The position numbers and the translations under genes are program-made. Under the pieces are notes generated by a model, which was not told the DNA's origin, did not search any database, and saw only the letters and a program-made list of their open reading frames with translations. A stretch of 64,000 nucleotides of DNA from Acidobacteriota bacterium (GTDB taxonomy: Bacteria; Actinomycetota; Acidimicrobiia; Acidimicrobiales; Ilumatobacteraceae): NCBI GenBank assembly GCA_018969685.1, contig JAGWXX010000002.1:1-64000 (forward strand). The letters are read 5' to 3'. Of the stretch, positions 47,058-56,596 are shown in pieces (the stretch's first letter is position 1; each line of letters opens with the position of its first letter).

Positions 47058-47726
47058 GTGACGATGCAGCTCGTTGAGCGTGGATTCACCGTGGACGAGG
47101 TGCTGAAGCGCGTGCGCCACGACATCATCACGGGTCGGTACCCCCCGGAGTCCCAGATCTACCCCAAGGCCATCGCGGTGGAGCTCGGCACGAGTTTCAT
47201 CCCGGTGCGGGAGGCCCTGCGGATCCTCGAATCCGAGGGGTTTGTCACCTTCGTCAACAACCGCGGCACCTGGGTGACTCCGCTCTCCCTCGAGGACGCC
47301 AACGACCTGTACTCCACCCGCATCGAGCTCGAGTCCCAGGTGGTTCGCATGTCCGAGCCGTTTTCCCCGGCCGAGCTGGACGAACTCGACGGGCTCCTCG
47401 ACGAACTCGGTGGAGCACTCATGGCCGGCGAGACGAGGCGCGTCGTCGAATTGAACCGCGAATTCCACTTCTCGCTCTATCGGAAGTCGCGGTCGCCCCG
47501 GCGCATCAGGCTGATCGAACACCTGTGGCTCCATTCCCAGCGGTACCAGGCGCTGTCGGTCGAGCAGCGCGACGACGCCGGCGACCGAGAGCACCGCGAC
47601 ATCCTGACTGCACTCCGGCGCGGCGACCACGGCAGGGCAGGGGATCTCCTCGGTGAGCACCTCCGGACCACGATCGTCCTCATCAACCGCGAGTACGCCG
47701 GACGCCGCGGGGCGCCGACCCCCTAG
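47058..47726 (+). CDS. GntR-family regulator (FCD)
   Basis: RVRHDIITGRYPPESQIYPKAIAVELGTSFIPVREALRILESEGFV. Confidence 0.9.
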   Translation: MTMQLVERGFTVDEVLKRVRHDIITGRYPPESQIYPKAIAVELGTSFIPVREALRILESEGFVTFVNNRGTWVTPLSLEDANDLYSTRIELESQVVRMSEPFSPAELDELDGLLDELGGALMAGETRRVVELNREFHFSLYRKSRSPRRIRLIEHLWLHSQRYQALSVEQRDDAGDREHRDILTALRRGDHGRAGDLLGEHLRTTIVLINREYAGRRGAPTP

Positions 47727-47730
47727 CGCG

Positions 47731-48504
47731 ATGACCGGCGGCCCCTACCCGTTCGACGAGTTCGAGGCCCGCGGATTCTGCGTGGTTCCGGCCTCGCGAC
47801 CCGACGTGCTCGACGGACTGCGATCCCACATTTGGAGCGTCGCGATGCGGCTGGTCGGAGTCCCGGCAGCCGACGCCGACTCCGACCTCAATGGACTCCA
47901 CCGCCACGTTCCGGGCGGCGACGAGGCGACGCGCTTCCGTCTGGCGCTGACCAAGGCGATGTCCGAGGGCTACGACGTCGGCGCAACGGTCTTCAACGCG
48001 TTCGAGGGATACCTTTCCCGCCTCGTCGGCACCGACGTGCTGTCGCAGCGGATCCCGAACGTCGTCTTCCAACCCCCGGGCGACCCGCACCCCACCGAAC
48101 TGCACCGGGATGCACCTGCCAACTCGCCATACGAGGTCGTGGTGTGGCTGCCCCTCGTCGACTGCTTCGGCACCAAGAGCATGTACGTGCTTGACCGGAC
48201 GGCCACCGCCGACGCCCTCGAGGCGTACCGCCGCAATCCCGGGGACCGGTCGGGCTTCCAATCGCTGCTCGAGGAGCGCTCGGTGCAGATGTCCGTACCC
48301 TACGGAAGCGCACTGCTGTTCTGGTCGGCGCTGTTCCACGGATCCGTGGTCAACCGGGAGCCCGAGTCGCGGATCTCCCTGAACACGAGGTTCAAGAACC
48401 TCTTCGCCCCGCTCGGCATGAAGGATCCGTTCCGGTACTTCTCGATCCTGCACACCACCCCGCTGACGCGGATGGGCATGCGATTCCAGCAGGACGAGGC
48501 GTGA
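47731..48504 (+). CDS. 2OG-Fe(II) oxygenase-like (PhyH superfamily; possible sporadic-carbohydrate-cluster type)
   Basis: PTELHRDAPANSPYEVVVWLPLVDCFGTKSMYVLD…ALLFWSALFHGSVVN. Confidence 0.7.
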   Translation: MTGGPYPFDEFEARGFCVVPASRPDVLDGLRSHIWSVAMRLVGVPAADADSDLNGLHRHVPGGDEATRFRLALTKAMSEGYDVGATVFNAFEGYLSRLVGTDVLSQRIPNVVFQPPGDPHPTELHRDAPANSPYEVVVWLPLVDCFGTKSMYVLDRTATADALEAYRRNPGDRSGFQSLLEERSVQMSVPYGSALLFWSALFHGSVVNREPESRISLNTRFKNLFAPLGMKDPFRYFSILHTTPLTRMGMRFQQDEA

Positions 48505-48959
48505 GCGGCCGGGTCTACCTCGGCATCGCCATGGAGTATGCGACGCCGGTCAATCCGGAGCCCGGAATTCGGCGTGCGCCCACGATCGACGAACAGGCGC
48601 GCGCGCTCAGCCGCGCCGCGGCGACCCGCGGTGGCGCGCTCGTCGAGGGAGTGGTGACCGCCCGGCAGAACGAGGGCATCGGCAGGGAGGTTCTCGGGTC
48701 CCTCGGCGCGGCGGGAGCGACCGGCGCGTATTGCCTCACGGTGGACGTCTTCCGTCGCGGCGACCTCATCGACCGCGCCCTTCTCACGGACGTGTGGTCG
48801 GCGACCGGCTCCCTCGGATTCCTGATCGAGGACGTCCACCTCGAGGACGACGAGGCCTTCCTGGGTTGGCTCGACATGGTCAGGGCCGTCAACTCGGTTC
48901 GTACGAGGGATGCGTCCGATCAGTGGCGGAGCCTCGTATCCGGGGGTGCTGGCGCATGA
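48501..48959 (+). CDS. Uncharacterised 152-aa protein coupled to 2OG oxygenase (LIC12192-like?)
   Basis: GTGA overlap with 47731 gene; layout resembles LIC12192/TIGR04323-type proteins by recall only. Confidence 0.6.
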   Translation: MSGRVYLGIAMEYATPVNPEPGIRRAPTIDEQARALSRAAATRGGALVEGVVTARQNEGIGREVLGSLGAAGATGAYCLTVDVFRRGDLIDRALLTDVWSATGSLGFLIEDVHLEDDEAFLGWLDMVRAVNSVRTRDASDQWRSLVSGGAGA

Positions 48960-49636
48960 CGCGTCGCCGGAAGGTCATTGCAACGGCGGCCGCCGCGCTG
49001 GCGATCATGGTCCTCGGCGGTCCGGCGCTCTACGCCGCACTCAACCGGGCGCCGGCCCGACTGGACGACCGGCCGCTCGGCGATGGCACGGCCATCCGTG
49101 CCGCCGACTTGAACGGTGCGTGGACCGCGACGGACGGATCGATCGTCGGCTACCGGGTCGAGGAGCAGATCGCCCTCGCGAAGACCGAGAGCGTCGGGCG
49201 CACGTCGGACGTCTCCGGACGGTTCACCGTCGAGGGCGGCACGCTCGTTGCAGCGGAGTTCGAGGTGCAGCTGGCCACGCTCGCCAGCGACCGGTCGCAA
49301 CGGGACCAGCAGGTCAGGACGAGGATCCTCGACGTCGCGGCCCACCCGGTCGCGACCTTCGTCCTCGCCGGGCCTGTTCCGATCCCGGACGCGACCGACA
49401 CCGCCACCATGGAGCCGTTCGTCGCGTCGGGGGACTTGACCATCCGCGGGACGACGAAGCGCGTCGATGCCCCGATCCTCGCATCCCTCGACGACGGGAG
49501 ACTGCGCCTGACCGGATCGATCGAGATCGTCTTCTCCGAGTGGGGCATCCCCAATCCGTCCATCCCCGCGGCACTGATCTTCACGAAGGACCGCGGGACG
49601 CTCGAATTCGACCTGCTCTTCCATCCGACCGACTGA
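48956..49636 (+). CDS. YceI-family exported protein
   Basis: N-terminal TM; GSIVGYRVEEQI…FEVQLATLASDRSQRDQQVRTRILDVAAHPVATFVL. Confidence 0.88.
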   Translation: MTRRRKVIATAAAALAIMVLGGPALYAALNRAPARLDDRPLGDGTAIRAADLNGAWTATDGSIVGYRVEEQIALAKTESVGRTSDVSGRFTVEGGTLVAAEFEVQLATLASDRSQRDQQVRTRILDVAAHPVATFVLAGPVPIPDATDTATMEPFVASGDLTIRGTTKRVDAPILASLDDGRLRLTGSIEIVFSEWGIPNPSIPAALIFTKDRGTLEFDLLFHPTD

Positions 49637-49652
49637 CGAAGGAGGGACCCAA

Positions 49653-50474
49653 GTGCCGCGCACCACCCTGCCCACCGGCATGGACATGTACTACGAAGTC
49701 GAGGGCTCCGGGCCGCCCCTGCTGCTGATCATGGGCACGGCGTCGGGGCACGAGACGTGGGCCGGACAGGTGGCCGCCTACCGCCGCGAATTCACGGTCG
49801 TCACCTACGACGCGCGCGGCACGGGCCAGTCGACCCACGCGCCGGACCCGACCGGGTACACCATGGCGTCGCTGGCGGACGACGCGGCGGCCCTCATCCG
49901 GCACCTCGGGCTCGGGCCCGTGCACGTGTCGGGCCTCTCCCTCGGCTCTGCGACCGCGCAGGAGCTCGTGCTCCGCCACCCCGACCTCGTTGCGACGGTC
50001 CAGCTGCACTGCACCTGGGGCCGCTCGGACGAGTGGTTCTGCCGCATGATCGACACGATGGAGGTTCCGGTCGCAGCCGGCGACATGCGGATGTACATCA
50101 GGCTCGCGATGATGTGGGTCTCGAGCCCGCACTTCGTCAACGAGCGCCCGGACGACGTGGAGGCGTTCGAGCGCGGGTTCCTCCTCGACAATCCCCACCC
50201 CGCCTCGCGCGAGGGCATCCTCGGGCACTTCCATGCCGACAAGACCCACGATGCGCTCGACCGCCTCGGCAGGATCGCGGTCCCCACGCTGGTCACCTCC
50301 GGCGAAGTGGACTGGCAGGTTCCCGCCCGCTATGGACGGGAAGTCCACTCCCGCATTCCCGGAGCGGAGTTCCACATGTTCACCGGCCCACGGTCGAGCC
50401 ACATCGCATTCCACGAAATGGCGGAGGAGTGGAACGCGTTCACCCTCGCATGGATGAGGGAGAAGAGCCGCTAG
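49653..50474 (+). CDS. Alpha/beta hydrolase
   Basis: PPLLLIMGTASGHETWAGQ…DARGTGQSTHAP…VSGLSLGSATAQELVLRHP. Confidence 0.9.
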   Translation: MPRTTLPTGMDMYYEVEGSGPPLLLIMGTASGHETWAGQVAAYRREFTVVTYDARGTGQSTHAPDPTGYTMASLADDAAALIRHLGLGPVHVSGLSLGSATAQELVLRHPDLVATVQLHCTWGRSDEWFCRMIDTMEVPVAAGDMRMYIRLAMMWVSSPHFVNERPDDVEAFERGFLLDNPHPASREGILGHFHADKTHDALDRLGRIAVPTLVTSGEVDWQVPARYGREVHSRIPGAEFHMFTGPRSSHIAFHEMAEEWNAFTLAWMREKSR

Positions 50475-51733
50475 GCGCCCTCGGAGAGGTACCGCACGGC
50501 CGACAGCGCGTAGATCATCGCCGCCTCGGCTGCACCACTGCTGTTCATCGCCTCGTTCGGGCTGTGCGCCCGCGGCAGCATCCCCGGCCCGAACGACGCG
50601 ATGCACGGAATCCCGGCCGCCGTCTGGATGAACGCCGCGTCGGTTGCGCCGGGGAACGCGTCGAGCCGAGGGCGCCTGTCGAGCACGGCGAAGGCCGCGT
50701 CGCTGAGGTGCCGCACCACCGGGTCGCCGCCGTCGATCTCGGTCGCGCCGACCATGAGGTTCCAGTCGAGGGTCGCGTCGAGCTCGGGGTCCTCCTTCAT
50801 GGCGTCGTCCAGGAAGCGCTGGATGTCGGCCTTCACCTGCGCCTCGGTCATGCCCGGCACGGTGCGGATGTCGGATGCGAACTCCGCCCGACCCGGGTAC
50901 ACGCCGTAGGTGACGCCTGCCTGGGCCATGACGCCGACGTTCACCGTCGGGCCCATCCTGCAGTACTCGTGCCGGTCGAAGGTGAGGTAGTCGCGCAGCT
51001 CCCGCTGCATCTTGATCGCGAGCGCGGCCATCTTCAGGGTCGCGTTCACGGCCGGCAGCTGGTCGGAGATCGACGAATGCATCTGTGTGCCGAGCACGAC
51101 GACCTTGAACAGCGCGCAACCGCGCGACACGAGGTGGATCGACTCCCACTCGTCCGTGACCCCGGCCGGCTCGCCGATCACGCAGACGTCGGCCTCGAGG
51201 TGGCCCTCTGCGGCGAGCCACTTCGAGCCGTACACCGAACCGTTCTCCTCGTCGGCCGTGAGCGCCAGCGAGAGGCGGCCGGGGAAGTCGCCGAGGTCGC
51301 GCAGTGCGGCGGCGGCGTACGTCATCGCTGCGATCGCAGCCTTCATGTCGCCCGACCCGAGGCCGATCAGCTTGCCGTCCTTGAGGGTGGGCTCCCATGG
51401 ATCGGTCTTCCACTCGTCCATGTTCCCCGCGGGCTTCGTGTCGATGTGGCCGGAGAGCATCAAGGTCCTCCCGGGACGGGAACCCGGAACGGTGGCCACG
51501 ACGTTGGGCCGGTCCTCCTTGACTGCAAGGACCCTCGCGTCGTCGATGCCCAGGCGCGCGAGCCGATCCATGATGACGCGGCTCACCGCGACCTCATTCC
51601 CCGGAGGATTCACGGAGGGGGTCCGGATGAGGTCGCAGGTGAAGTCCAGGATCTCGTCGGCCCGATCCGCGATGTATCGCGCCACTCGGCGCTCGGCATC
51701 CGTCTGCAGCCTGGATTCGAGTCCTTCAAACAC
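50471..51733 (-). CDS. M20-family metallopeptidase/deacylase (ArgE/DapE-like)
   Basis: LMLSGHIDTKPAG…LGSGDMKAAIAAM…LTADEENGSVYGS. Confidence 0.93.
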   Translation of the reverse strand: MFEGLESRLQTDAERRVARYIADRADEILDFTCDLIRTPSVNPPGNEVAVSRVIMDRLARLGIDDARVLAVKEDRPNVVATVPGSRPGRTLMLSGHIDTKPAGNMDEWKTDPWEPTLKDGKLIGLGSGDMKAAIAAMTYAAAALRDLGDFPGRLSLALTADEENGSVYGSKWLAAEGHLEADVCVIGEPAGVTDEWESIHLVSRGCALFKVVVLGTQMHSSISDQLPAVNATLKMAALAIKMQRELRDYLTFDRHEYCRMGPTVNVGVMAQAGVTYGVYPGRAEFASDIRTVPGMTEAQVKADIQRFLDDAMKEDPELDATLDWNLMVGATEIDGGDPVVRHLSDAAFAVLDRRPRLDAFPGATDAAFIQTAAGIPCIASFGPGMLPRAHSPNEAMNSSGAAEAAMIYALSAVRYLSEGA

Positions 51734-51838
51734 ATCACGCCCCTTGCCGCCGTGCAGGGGCGAATTGCCCCTCGCCGCGGGCGATTATAACCTTCGCCCC
51801 GGGGACAGTCGGCTGGTCCGACAAGGGGGCAATGGGTC

Positions 51839-52624
51839 ATGGGGCGACTCGACGGCAAGAACGTCTTCATCACGGGCGCGGGAAGCGGCTTCGGCCAGCG
51901 AACCGCCGAGTTGTTCGCGCAGGAAGGCGCGAAGAACGTCTACATCGTCGACCGGCTGGCGGAGCGGCTGGAGAAGACCGCGTCGCTCGTCGTTGCAGCC
52001 GGTGGAAATCCGGTGCCGATCTGCTGCGACCTCGGCGTGATGGCCAACTGCACCGGGGCGATCGAGACCGCGCTCGGCCACGATCCGAAGCTCGACGTGA
52101 TGATCAGCAATGCGGCGGCGTGGGCGAACGAGCACTTCCTCGACATGACCGAGGCCTCGTGGCGGCGGGTCATGTCCGTCGACCTCGATGCGTACTTCAT
52201 GCTCGCCAACAGGGCGGCGCGCGCCATGAAGGACACGGGCGGCGGATCCATCCTGTTCACTTCGTCCATCAGTTCGCTCGGGCACGGCCGCGGCTGGACG
52301 TCCTACGCCGTGGCAAAGGCGGCGCTCATCTCGCTCGCCAAGGCGATCGCCGTCGAATGCGCGCAGTGGAACATCCGCGCCAACTGCGTCAGCCCCGGAC
52401 CGGGAGACACCCAGCAGTCGGTCGACATCACGAGCGAGGAGCTCATGGCCAAGTGGCGCAAGGAGGGGTTCCCCGTCGTCCCGCTGAACCGCCTCGCCTC
52501 CACCGACGACATCGCCCACGCGTTCCTGTACCTCGCCTCCGACGAGGCCCGGTACGTGTCCGGCATCAACCTGATCGTCGACGGGGCGCTCACCGCGCAG
52601 GCATACGACGTTCCCGAGAAGTAG
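51839..52624 (+). CDS. SDR-family oxidoreductase
   Basis: NVFITGAGSGFGQRTAELFAQEGA…SYAVAKAALISLAK. Confidence 0.92.
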   Translation: MGRLDGKNVFITGAGSGFGQRTAELFAQEGAKNVYIVDRLAERLEKTASLVVAAGGNPVPICCDLGVMANCTGAIETALGHDPKLDVMISNAAAWANEHFLDMTEASWRRVMSVDLDAYFMLANRAARAMKDTGGGSILFTSSISSLGHGRGWTSYAVAKAALISLAKAIAVECAQWNIRANCVSPGPGDTQQSVDITSEELMAKWRKEGFPVVPLNRLASTDDIAHAFLYLASDEARYVSGINLIVDGALTAQAYDVPEK

Positions 52625-52648
52625 CCCACCAGCAGAACTGAGGCGGAC

Positions 52649-52987
52649 ATGATCAAGACCATTGGCACGGCGTACCGGCGCGAGGACTTCTCGCGCGAGG
52701 CCTTCTTCGACTACTGGCTCAACGTCCATGCCCCGATCAGCAAGGAGGCGCCCGGCATCCGCGGCTACGTCGTCAGCGAGGTCGTGCGGAAGATCGCGGG
52801 CGGGCTCGAGGTGGATGCATTCGTCGAACAGTGGTTCGACGACGAGGAGGCCCTAGCGGAGGCGACGGCCTCGCCGGCCGGCCAAGCCGCGTGGGCGGAC
52901 GTCGCCAATTACGCGAAGACGACCGGCACCTTCTGGGTCGCCAAGCAGCACATCATCGTCCCCCCACCCGACACCCGGCGGGCGTAG
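52649..52987 (+). CDS. EthD-family protein
   Basis: MIKTIGTAYRREDFSREAFFDYWLNVHAPISKEAPGIRGYV. Confidence 0.88.
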   Translation: MIKTIGTAYRREDFSREAFFDYWLNVHAPISKEAPGIRGYVVSEVVRKIAGGLEVDAFVEQWFDDEEALAEATASPAGQAAWADVANYAKTTGTFWVAKQHIIVPPPDTRRA

Positions 52988-53039
52988 CAGCCCGACGGGG
53001 CACTCCAGGATCGCACGACACCAACGGAAAGGAACGGAC

Positions 53040-53588
53040 ATGACGGAGAGCTGGAGGGGAAGGATCGGGGCGATGGATCCCGCGAGGAGGGATTTCTACC
53101 TCGAAGGAGGGGCGATCGTCCGCATCGCGGCGCTCGACGACGACGGGTACCCGCACGTCATCCCCGCCTGGTACCACTGGGACGGCACCAGCTTCTGGTT
53201 CGTGCTCCGCGAGCGCTCCGAGCTCGCGCTCCTCATGAAGAAGCGCCCGCGGATCGGATTCGTCATCGACGAGGGCTCCGTGAAGGACGAGGCTGCGAAC
53301 CGGTTCTTCGAAATGCCCAAGGTCTTCGCGAAGGGCGACGTGGAGGTCGTCGAGGAACCCAACACCGGCGGCCAGTGGGTCGAGATCGCCAAGAAGATGG
53401 CCGTTCGCTACCTCGGACCTCACGGCCCCGAGTACATCAGCGCGAACATCCACCAGCCACGCTGGTTGTTCCGCATCACCCCCACCGAGATGAAGACGTG
53501 GGAGGGCACCGCCTGGGCGAAGAAGTACTGGGTCGACAACGACAAGACAAAGTCCTACGAGGAAGCCCACGGACTCAACAAGTCCTGA
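53040..53588 (+). CDS. Pyridoxamine-5'-phosphate-oxidase-like / F420-dependent family protein
   Basis: IVRIAALDDDGYPHVIPAWYHWDGTSFWFVLRERSELALLMKKRPRIGFVID. Confidence 0.88.
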   Translation: MTESWRGRIGAMDPARRDFYLEGGAIVRIAALDDDGYPHVIPAWYHWDGTSFWFVLRERSELALLMKKRPRIGFVIDEGSVKDEAANRFFEMPKVFAKGDVEVVEEPNTGGQWVEIAKKMAVRYLGPHGPEYISANIHQPRWLFRITPTEMKTWEGTAWAKKYWVDNDKTKSYEEAHGLNKS

Positions 53589-53595
53589 GCGCCAC

Positions 53596-54363
53596 GTGAT
53601 CCGCCCCCTCCTCGACCTCTCCGGGCGCACCGCGCTCGTCACCGGCGGCTCCCGCGGGCTCGGCGTGACGATCGCCACCGCGCTCGCGGAGGCCGGAGCC
53701 GACGTCGTCGTCACCAGCACCCGGCGGGACGAGATCGAGGCGTCGGCGGCGCGCATCGCCGCCACGACGGGCCGGCGGGTCATCGGACTCGCCGGCGACG
53801 TGTCAGTCGAGGCCGACTGCACGGCGATCGTGGGAGCGACCGAGTCCGCCTTCGGCCGACTCGACATCCTCGTCAACAACGCGGGGGTGAACCTGCGCGG
53901 CGCGGTGGACGAGCTGCCGCTCGCCGACTTCGAGCGCTCGCTCGCCGTGAACGTCACCGGCACGTGGCTGATGTGCCGGACCGCGAAGCGGCTGCTCGAG
54001 CGGTCCCCGGCTGCCCGGGTCGTGAACATGGGCTCGTCGTTCGGCACCATCGCCGCTGCCAACCGCACCTCGTACACGGCGGCCAAGGGTGCGGTGCACC
54101 AGATCACCCGGGCTCTGGCGGTGGAGTGGGCGGGCATCCCGATCAACGTCAATGCCCTCGCACCCGGGCCGTTCCTGACCGACATGAACGTGCCGCACCA
54201 GCACTCGGAGCACGCCGTGCGCGTCATCGGCCAGGAGATCCTCCTGCGCCGCTGGGCGGAGCTCCACGAGATCGTCGGACCGCTGCTCATGCTCGCGTCC
54301 GACGCTTCCAGCTACGTCACGGGGGCGATCATTCCCGTCGACGGCGGGTGGACGGCCCACTAG
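53596..54363 (+). CDS. SDR-family oxidoreductase
   Basis: ALVTGGSRGLGVTIATALAEAGADV…NNAGVNLRG…SYTAAKGAVHQI. Confidence 0.93.
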   Translation: MIRPLLDLSGRTALVTGGSRGLGVTIATALAEAGADVVVTSTRRDEIEASAARIAATTGRRVIGLAGDVSVEADCTAIVGATESAFGRLDILVNNAGVNLRGAVDELPLADFERSLAVNVTGTWLMCRTAKRLLERSPAARVVNMGSSFGTIAAANRTSYTAAKGAVHQITRALAVEWAGIPINVNALAPGPFLTDMNVPHQHSEHAVRVIGQEILLRRWAELHEIVGPLLMLASDASSYVTGAIIPVDGGWTAH

Positions 54364-54388
54364 CAACGACCACGAACGGGGAGGTTCC

Positions 54389-55207
54389 ATGGCGGAGATT
54401 GCGGCGATCAACGGGACGAGGATCTGGTTCGACCTCGTCGGCAGCGGCGATACGGTGGTGCAGATCGGCGGCGCCGTCAGCGCCCACGAGGGCTACGACC
54501 CCGTCACCCCCGACCTCTCCCGCCACTTCGAGGTCCTCAACTACGACCACCGTGGGTACGGCCACAGCGACCGCCCCGAGCAGCGCTACACCATCGACGT
54601 CTGGTGCGACGACCTCGTCGCGCTGCTCGACCACGTCGGGCGCGGCCGGGTGCACGTGCACGGCGGCTCGATGGGAAGCTTCGTGGCGATCGCCTTCGCG
54701 CTGAAGTACCCCGAGCGGGTGGACAAGCTGCTGCTCGGAGCGGGAGCCGTCGCGAAGTGCGACGCCATGGGCGTCTCCCACTTCCGCGTCTGGCAGTACC
54801 TGGCCCGTGCCTACGGCGTCGGTTCGCGGGAGGTCGGCGAGGAGCTCGTCAACAAGGCCTTTTCGCGCCGCTACATCGACGAGATGGGTCTCGACGCCCT
54901 GACCGACGCGATGGTCGACACGGCGTCGCGCAACGCGAGCACCCATGTCTTCATCGACGCGTGCCAGGTCATGATCGACGCCGACGTCCGCGCGCAGCTG
55001 CCGCACCTGGCAGCGCCGACGCTCGTGATGGTCGGCTCGGAGGACGTCCTCACGCCGCTCGACGCCGGTCCCGGCGGGGTCGGCGCACGCGACGTCGCCA
55101 AGATGATCCCCGGTGCGACCCTGAAGGTCTTCGAGGGCGCCGGCCACGGCCACTACGGCGAGCAGACCGCCGAGTCGGTGCGCGCCATCCTCGACTTTCT
55201 GGCCTGA
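54389..55207 (+). CDS. Alpha/beta hydrolase
   Basis: NYDHRGYGHSDRPEQRYTI…VHGGSMGSFVAIAFALKYPERV. Confidence 0.9.
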   Translation: MAEIAAINGTRIWFDLVGSGDTVVQIGGAVSAHEGYDPVTPDLSRHFEVLNYDHRGYGHSDRPEQRYTIDVWCDDLVALLDHVGRGRVHVHGGSMGSFVAIAFALKYPERVDKLLLGAGAVAKCDAMGVSHFRVWQYLARAYGVGSREVGEELVNKAFSRRYIDEMGLDALTDAMVDTASRNASTHVFIDACQVMIDADVRAQLPHLAAPTLVMVGSEDVLTPLDAGPGGVGARDVAKMIPGATLKVFEGAGHGHYGEQTAESVRAILDFLA

Positions 55208-55223
55208 CTGATACCCTCCGCCC

Positions 55224-56003
55224 GTGCCATTTCCCGACGTCACCGCCGACAACCGCTTCAAGGGTGCGCTCGCCGCAGGCTCCCCCGTCGCGGGGTCGTT
55301 CATCATGGTGGGCGGGCCGGAGGTCGTCGAGATCGGCGGCGCCACTGGGCTCGACTTCGTGATCCTGGACACCGAGCACACTGCAACCGGCTGGGAGAAG
55401 TTGTCGTCCATGTGCCTCTCGGCGACCTACTCGGGCACGTTCCCGCTCGTAAGGATCGCCACCACGGCTCGCGACGTCGTGACCCGTGCCCTCGACATCG
55501 GCGCGCGGGGAATCATGTTCGCGCAGATCCAGAACGCCGACGAGGCGATGCAGGCGTCGCGCGCCTGCCGTTACCCCCCGCTCGGCAACCGCGGTGCGGC
55601 CATGGGACGCAATGCGGGATGGGGGGTCGGACGGGACCTCGGCGCCTACGTCGATAGCGCGAACGCGAGCGTCGTCTGCGTGGTGCAGGTGGAGACCCGC
55701 GAATCGGTCGCCGACGTGGCCGCCATCGCGGCGGTGCCGGGCATCGACTGCCTCTTCGTCGGACTATCCGACCTCAGCGTCGACCTCGGCGTCGCCGGGC
55801 AGGTCCGCCACCCCGACGTCGAGGCGGCACTCGACCTCGTGATCGCGGCCGCGAAGTCGCACGGCATCGCCGTCGGCGTGCCGCTCGCCGACACTTCCCT
55901 CGTCGCCGACTACCGGCGCCGAGGAGTGTCGTTCTTCGCCACCACCGACCGCGGCACGCTCGCCGCGGGCTACGGCGCCTACCGCACCGCGGTTACTTCC
56001 TGA
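55224..56003 (+). CDS. HpcH/HpaI-family aldolase
   Basis: DFVILDTEHTATGW…PLVRIATTARDVVTRALDIGARGIMFAQIQNADEA…RGAAMGRNAGWG. Confidence 0.92.
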   Translation: MPFPDVTADNRFKGALAAGSPVAGSFIMVGGPEVVEIGGATGLDFVILDTEHTATGWEKLSSMCLSATYSGTFPLVRIATTARDVVTRALDIGARGIMFAQIQNADEAMQASRACRYPPLGNRGAAMGRNAGWGVGRDLGAYVDSANASVVCVVQVETRESVADVAAIAAVPGIDCLFVGLSDLSVDLGVAGQVRHPDVEAALDLVIAAAKSHGIAVGVPLADTSLVADYRRRGVSFFATTDRGTLAAGYGAYRTAVTS

Positions 56004-56541
56004 GCCCGTGGGCCTCCTCGAACGAGGGGCCCCCGCTCGACTCGACCCAGTAGCGCTTCGCCCAGCCGACGCCCTTCCAGGTCTTCATCTCGTCGGGGGT
56101 GAGACGGATGAGCCACCTCGGCTGCTTGAGCGTCGACTCGAGGTACGACGGGCCGTTTGGTCCGAGGTAGCGCACCGCCATCTTCGCGGCAATGTCCACC
56201 CACTGACCGCCGACGTTCGGCGTCTCGACGACCTCCGCGCGGCCCGAGGTCATGACCTTCGGGATCTGCGCCATCTCGCCGCTGGAGTTGTCGGGGCGAC
56301 CGTGCTCCTTGTCGATGACGACCGCAATCCGGCCGTCCTTCTGGATGTACCGGCACCACTCCGACCGCTCGCGGCCGACGAACCACAGGCTGCGGCCGTC
56401 CCACTGGTACCAGATCGGCACGACGTACGGCCAGCCATCCTCGCGCAGGCACGCCACCCGGGCGAGCGCGTCCCCCGCAAGGAACGCATCCAACTCGGCC
56501 TGCTCGAGGCCACCCATTGCACCGCGATATTCCTCGCTCAT
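55993..56541 (-). CDS. Pyridoxamine-5'-phosphate-oxidase-like protein, paralog of 53040-53588
   Basis: VACLREDGWPYVVPIWYQWDGRSLWFVGRERSEWCRYI; overlaps aldolase 3' end by 11 nt. Confidence 0.88.
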   Translation of the reverse strand: MSEEYRGAMGGLEQAELDAFLAGDALARVACLREDGWPYVVPIWYQWDGRSLWFVGRERSEWCRYIQKDGRIAVVIDKEHGRPDNSSGEMAQIPKVMTSGRAEVVETPNVGGQWVDIAAKMAVRYLGPNGPSYLESTLKQPRWLIRLTPDEMKTWKGVGWAKRYWVESSGGPSFEEAHGLRK

Positions 56542-56596
56542 CGCCCCTCCTTACGGGATTCCCCTGTCCTTCCGCCGAGGTTATAACATCCGGAAG

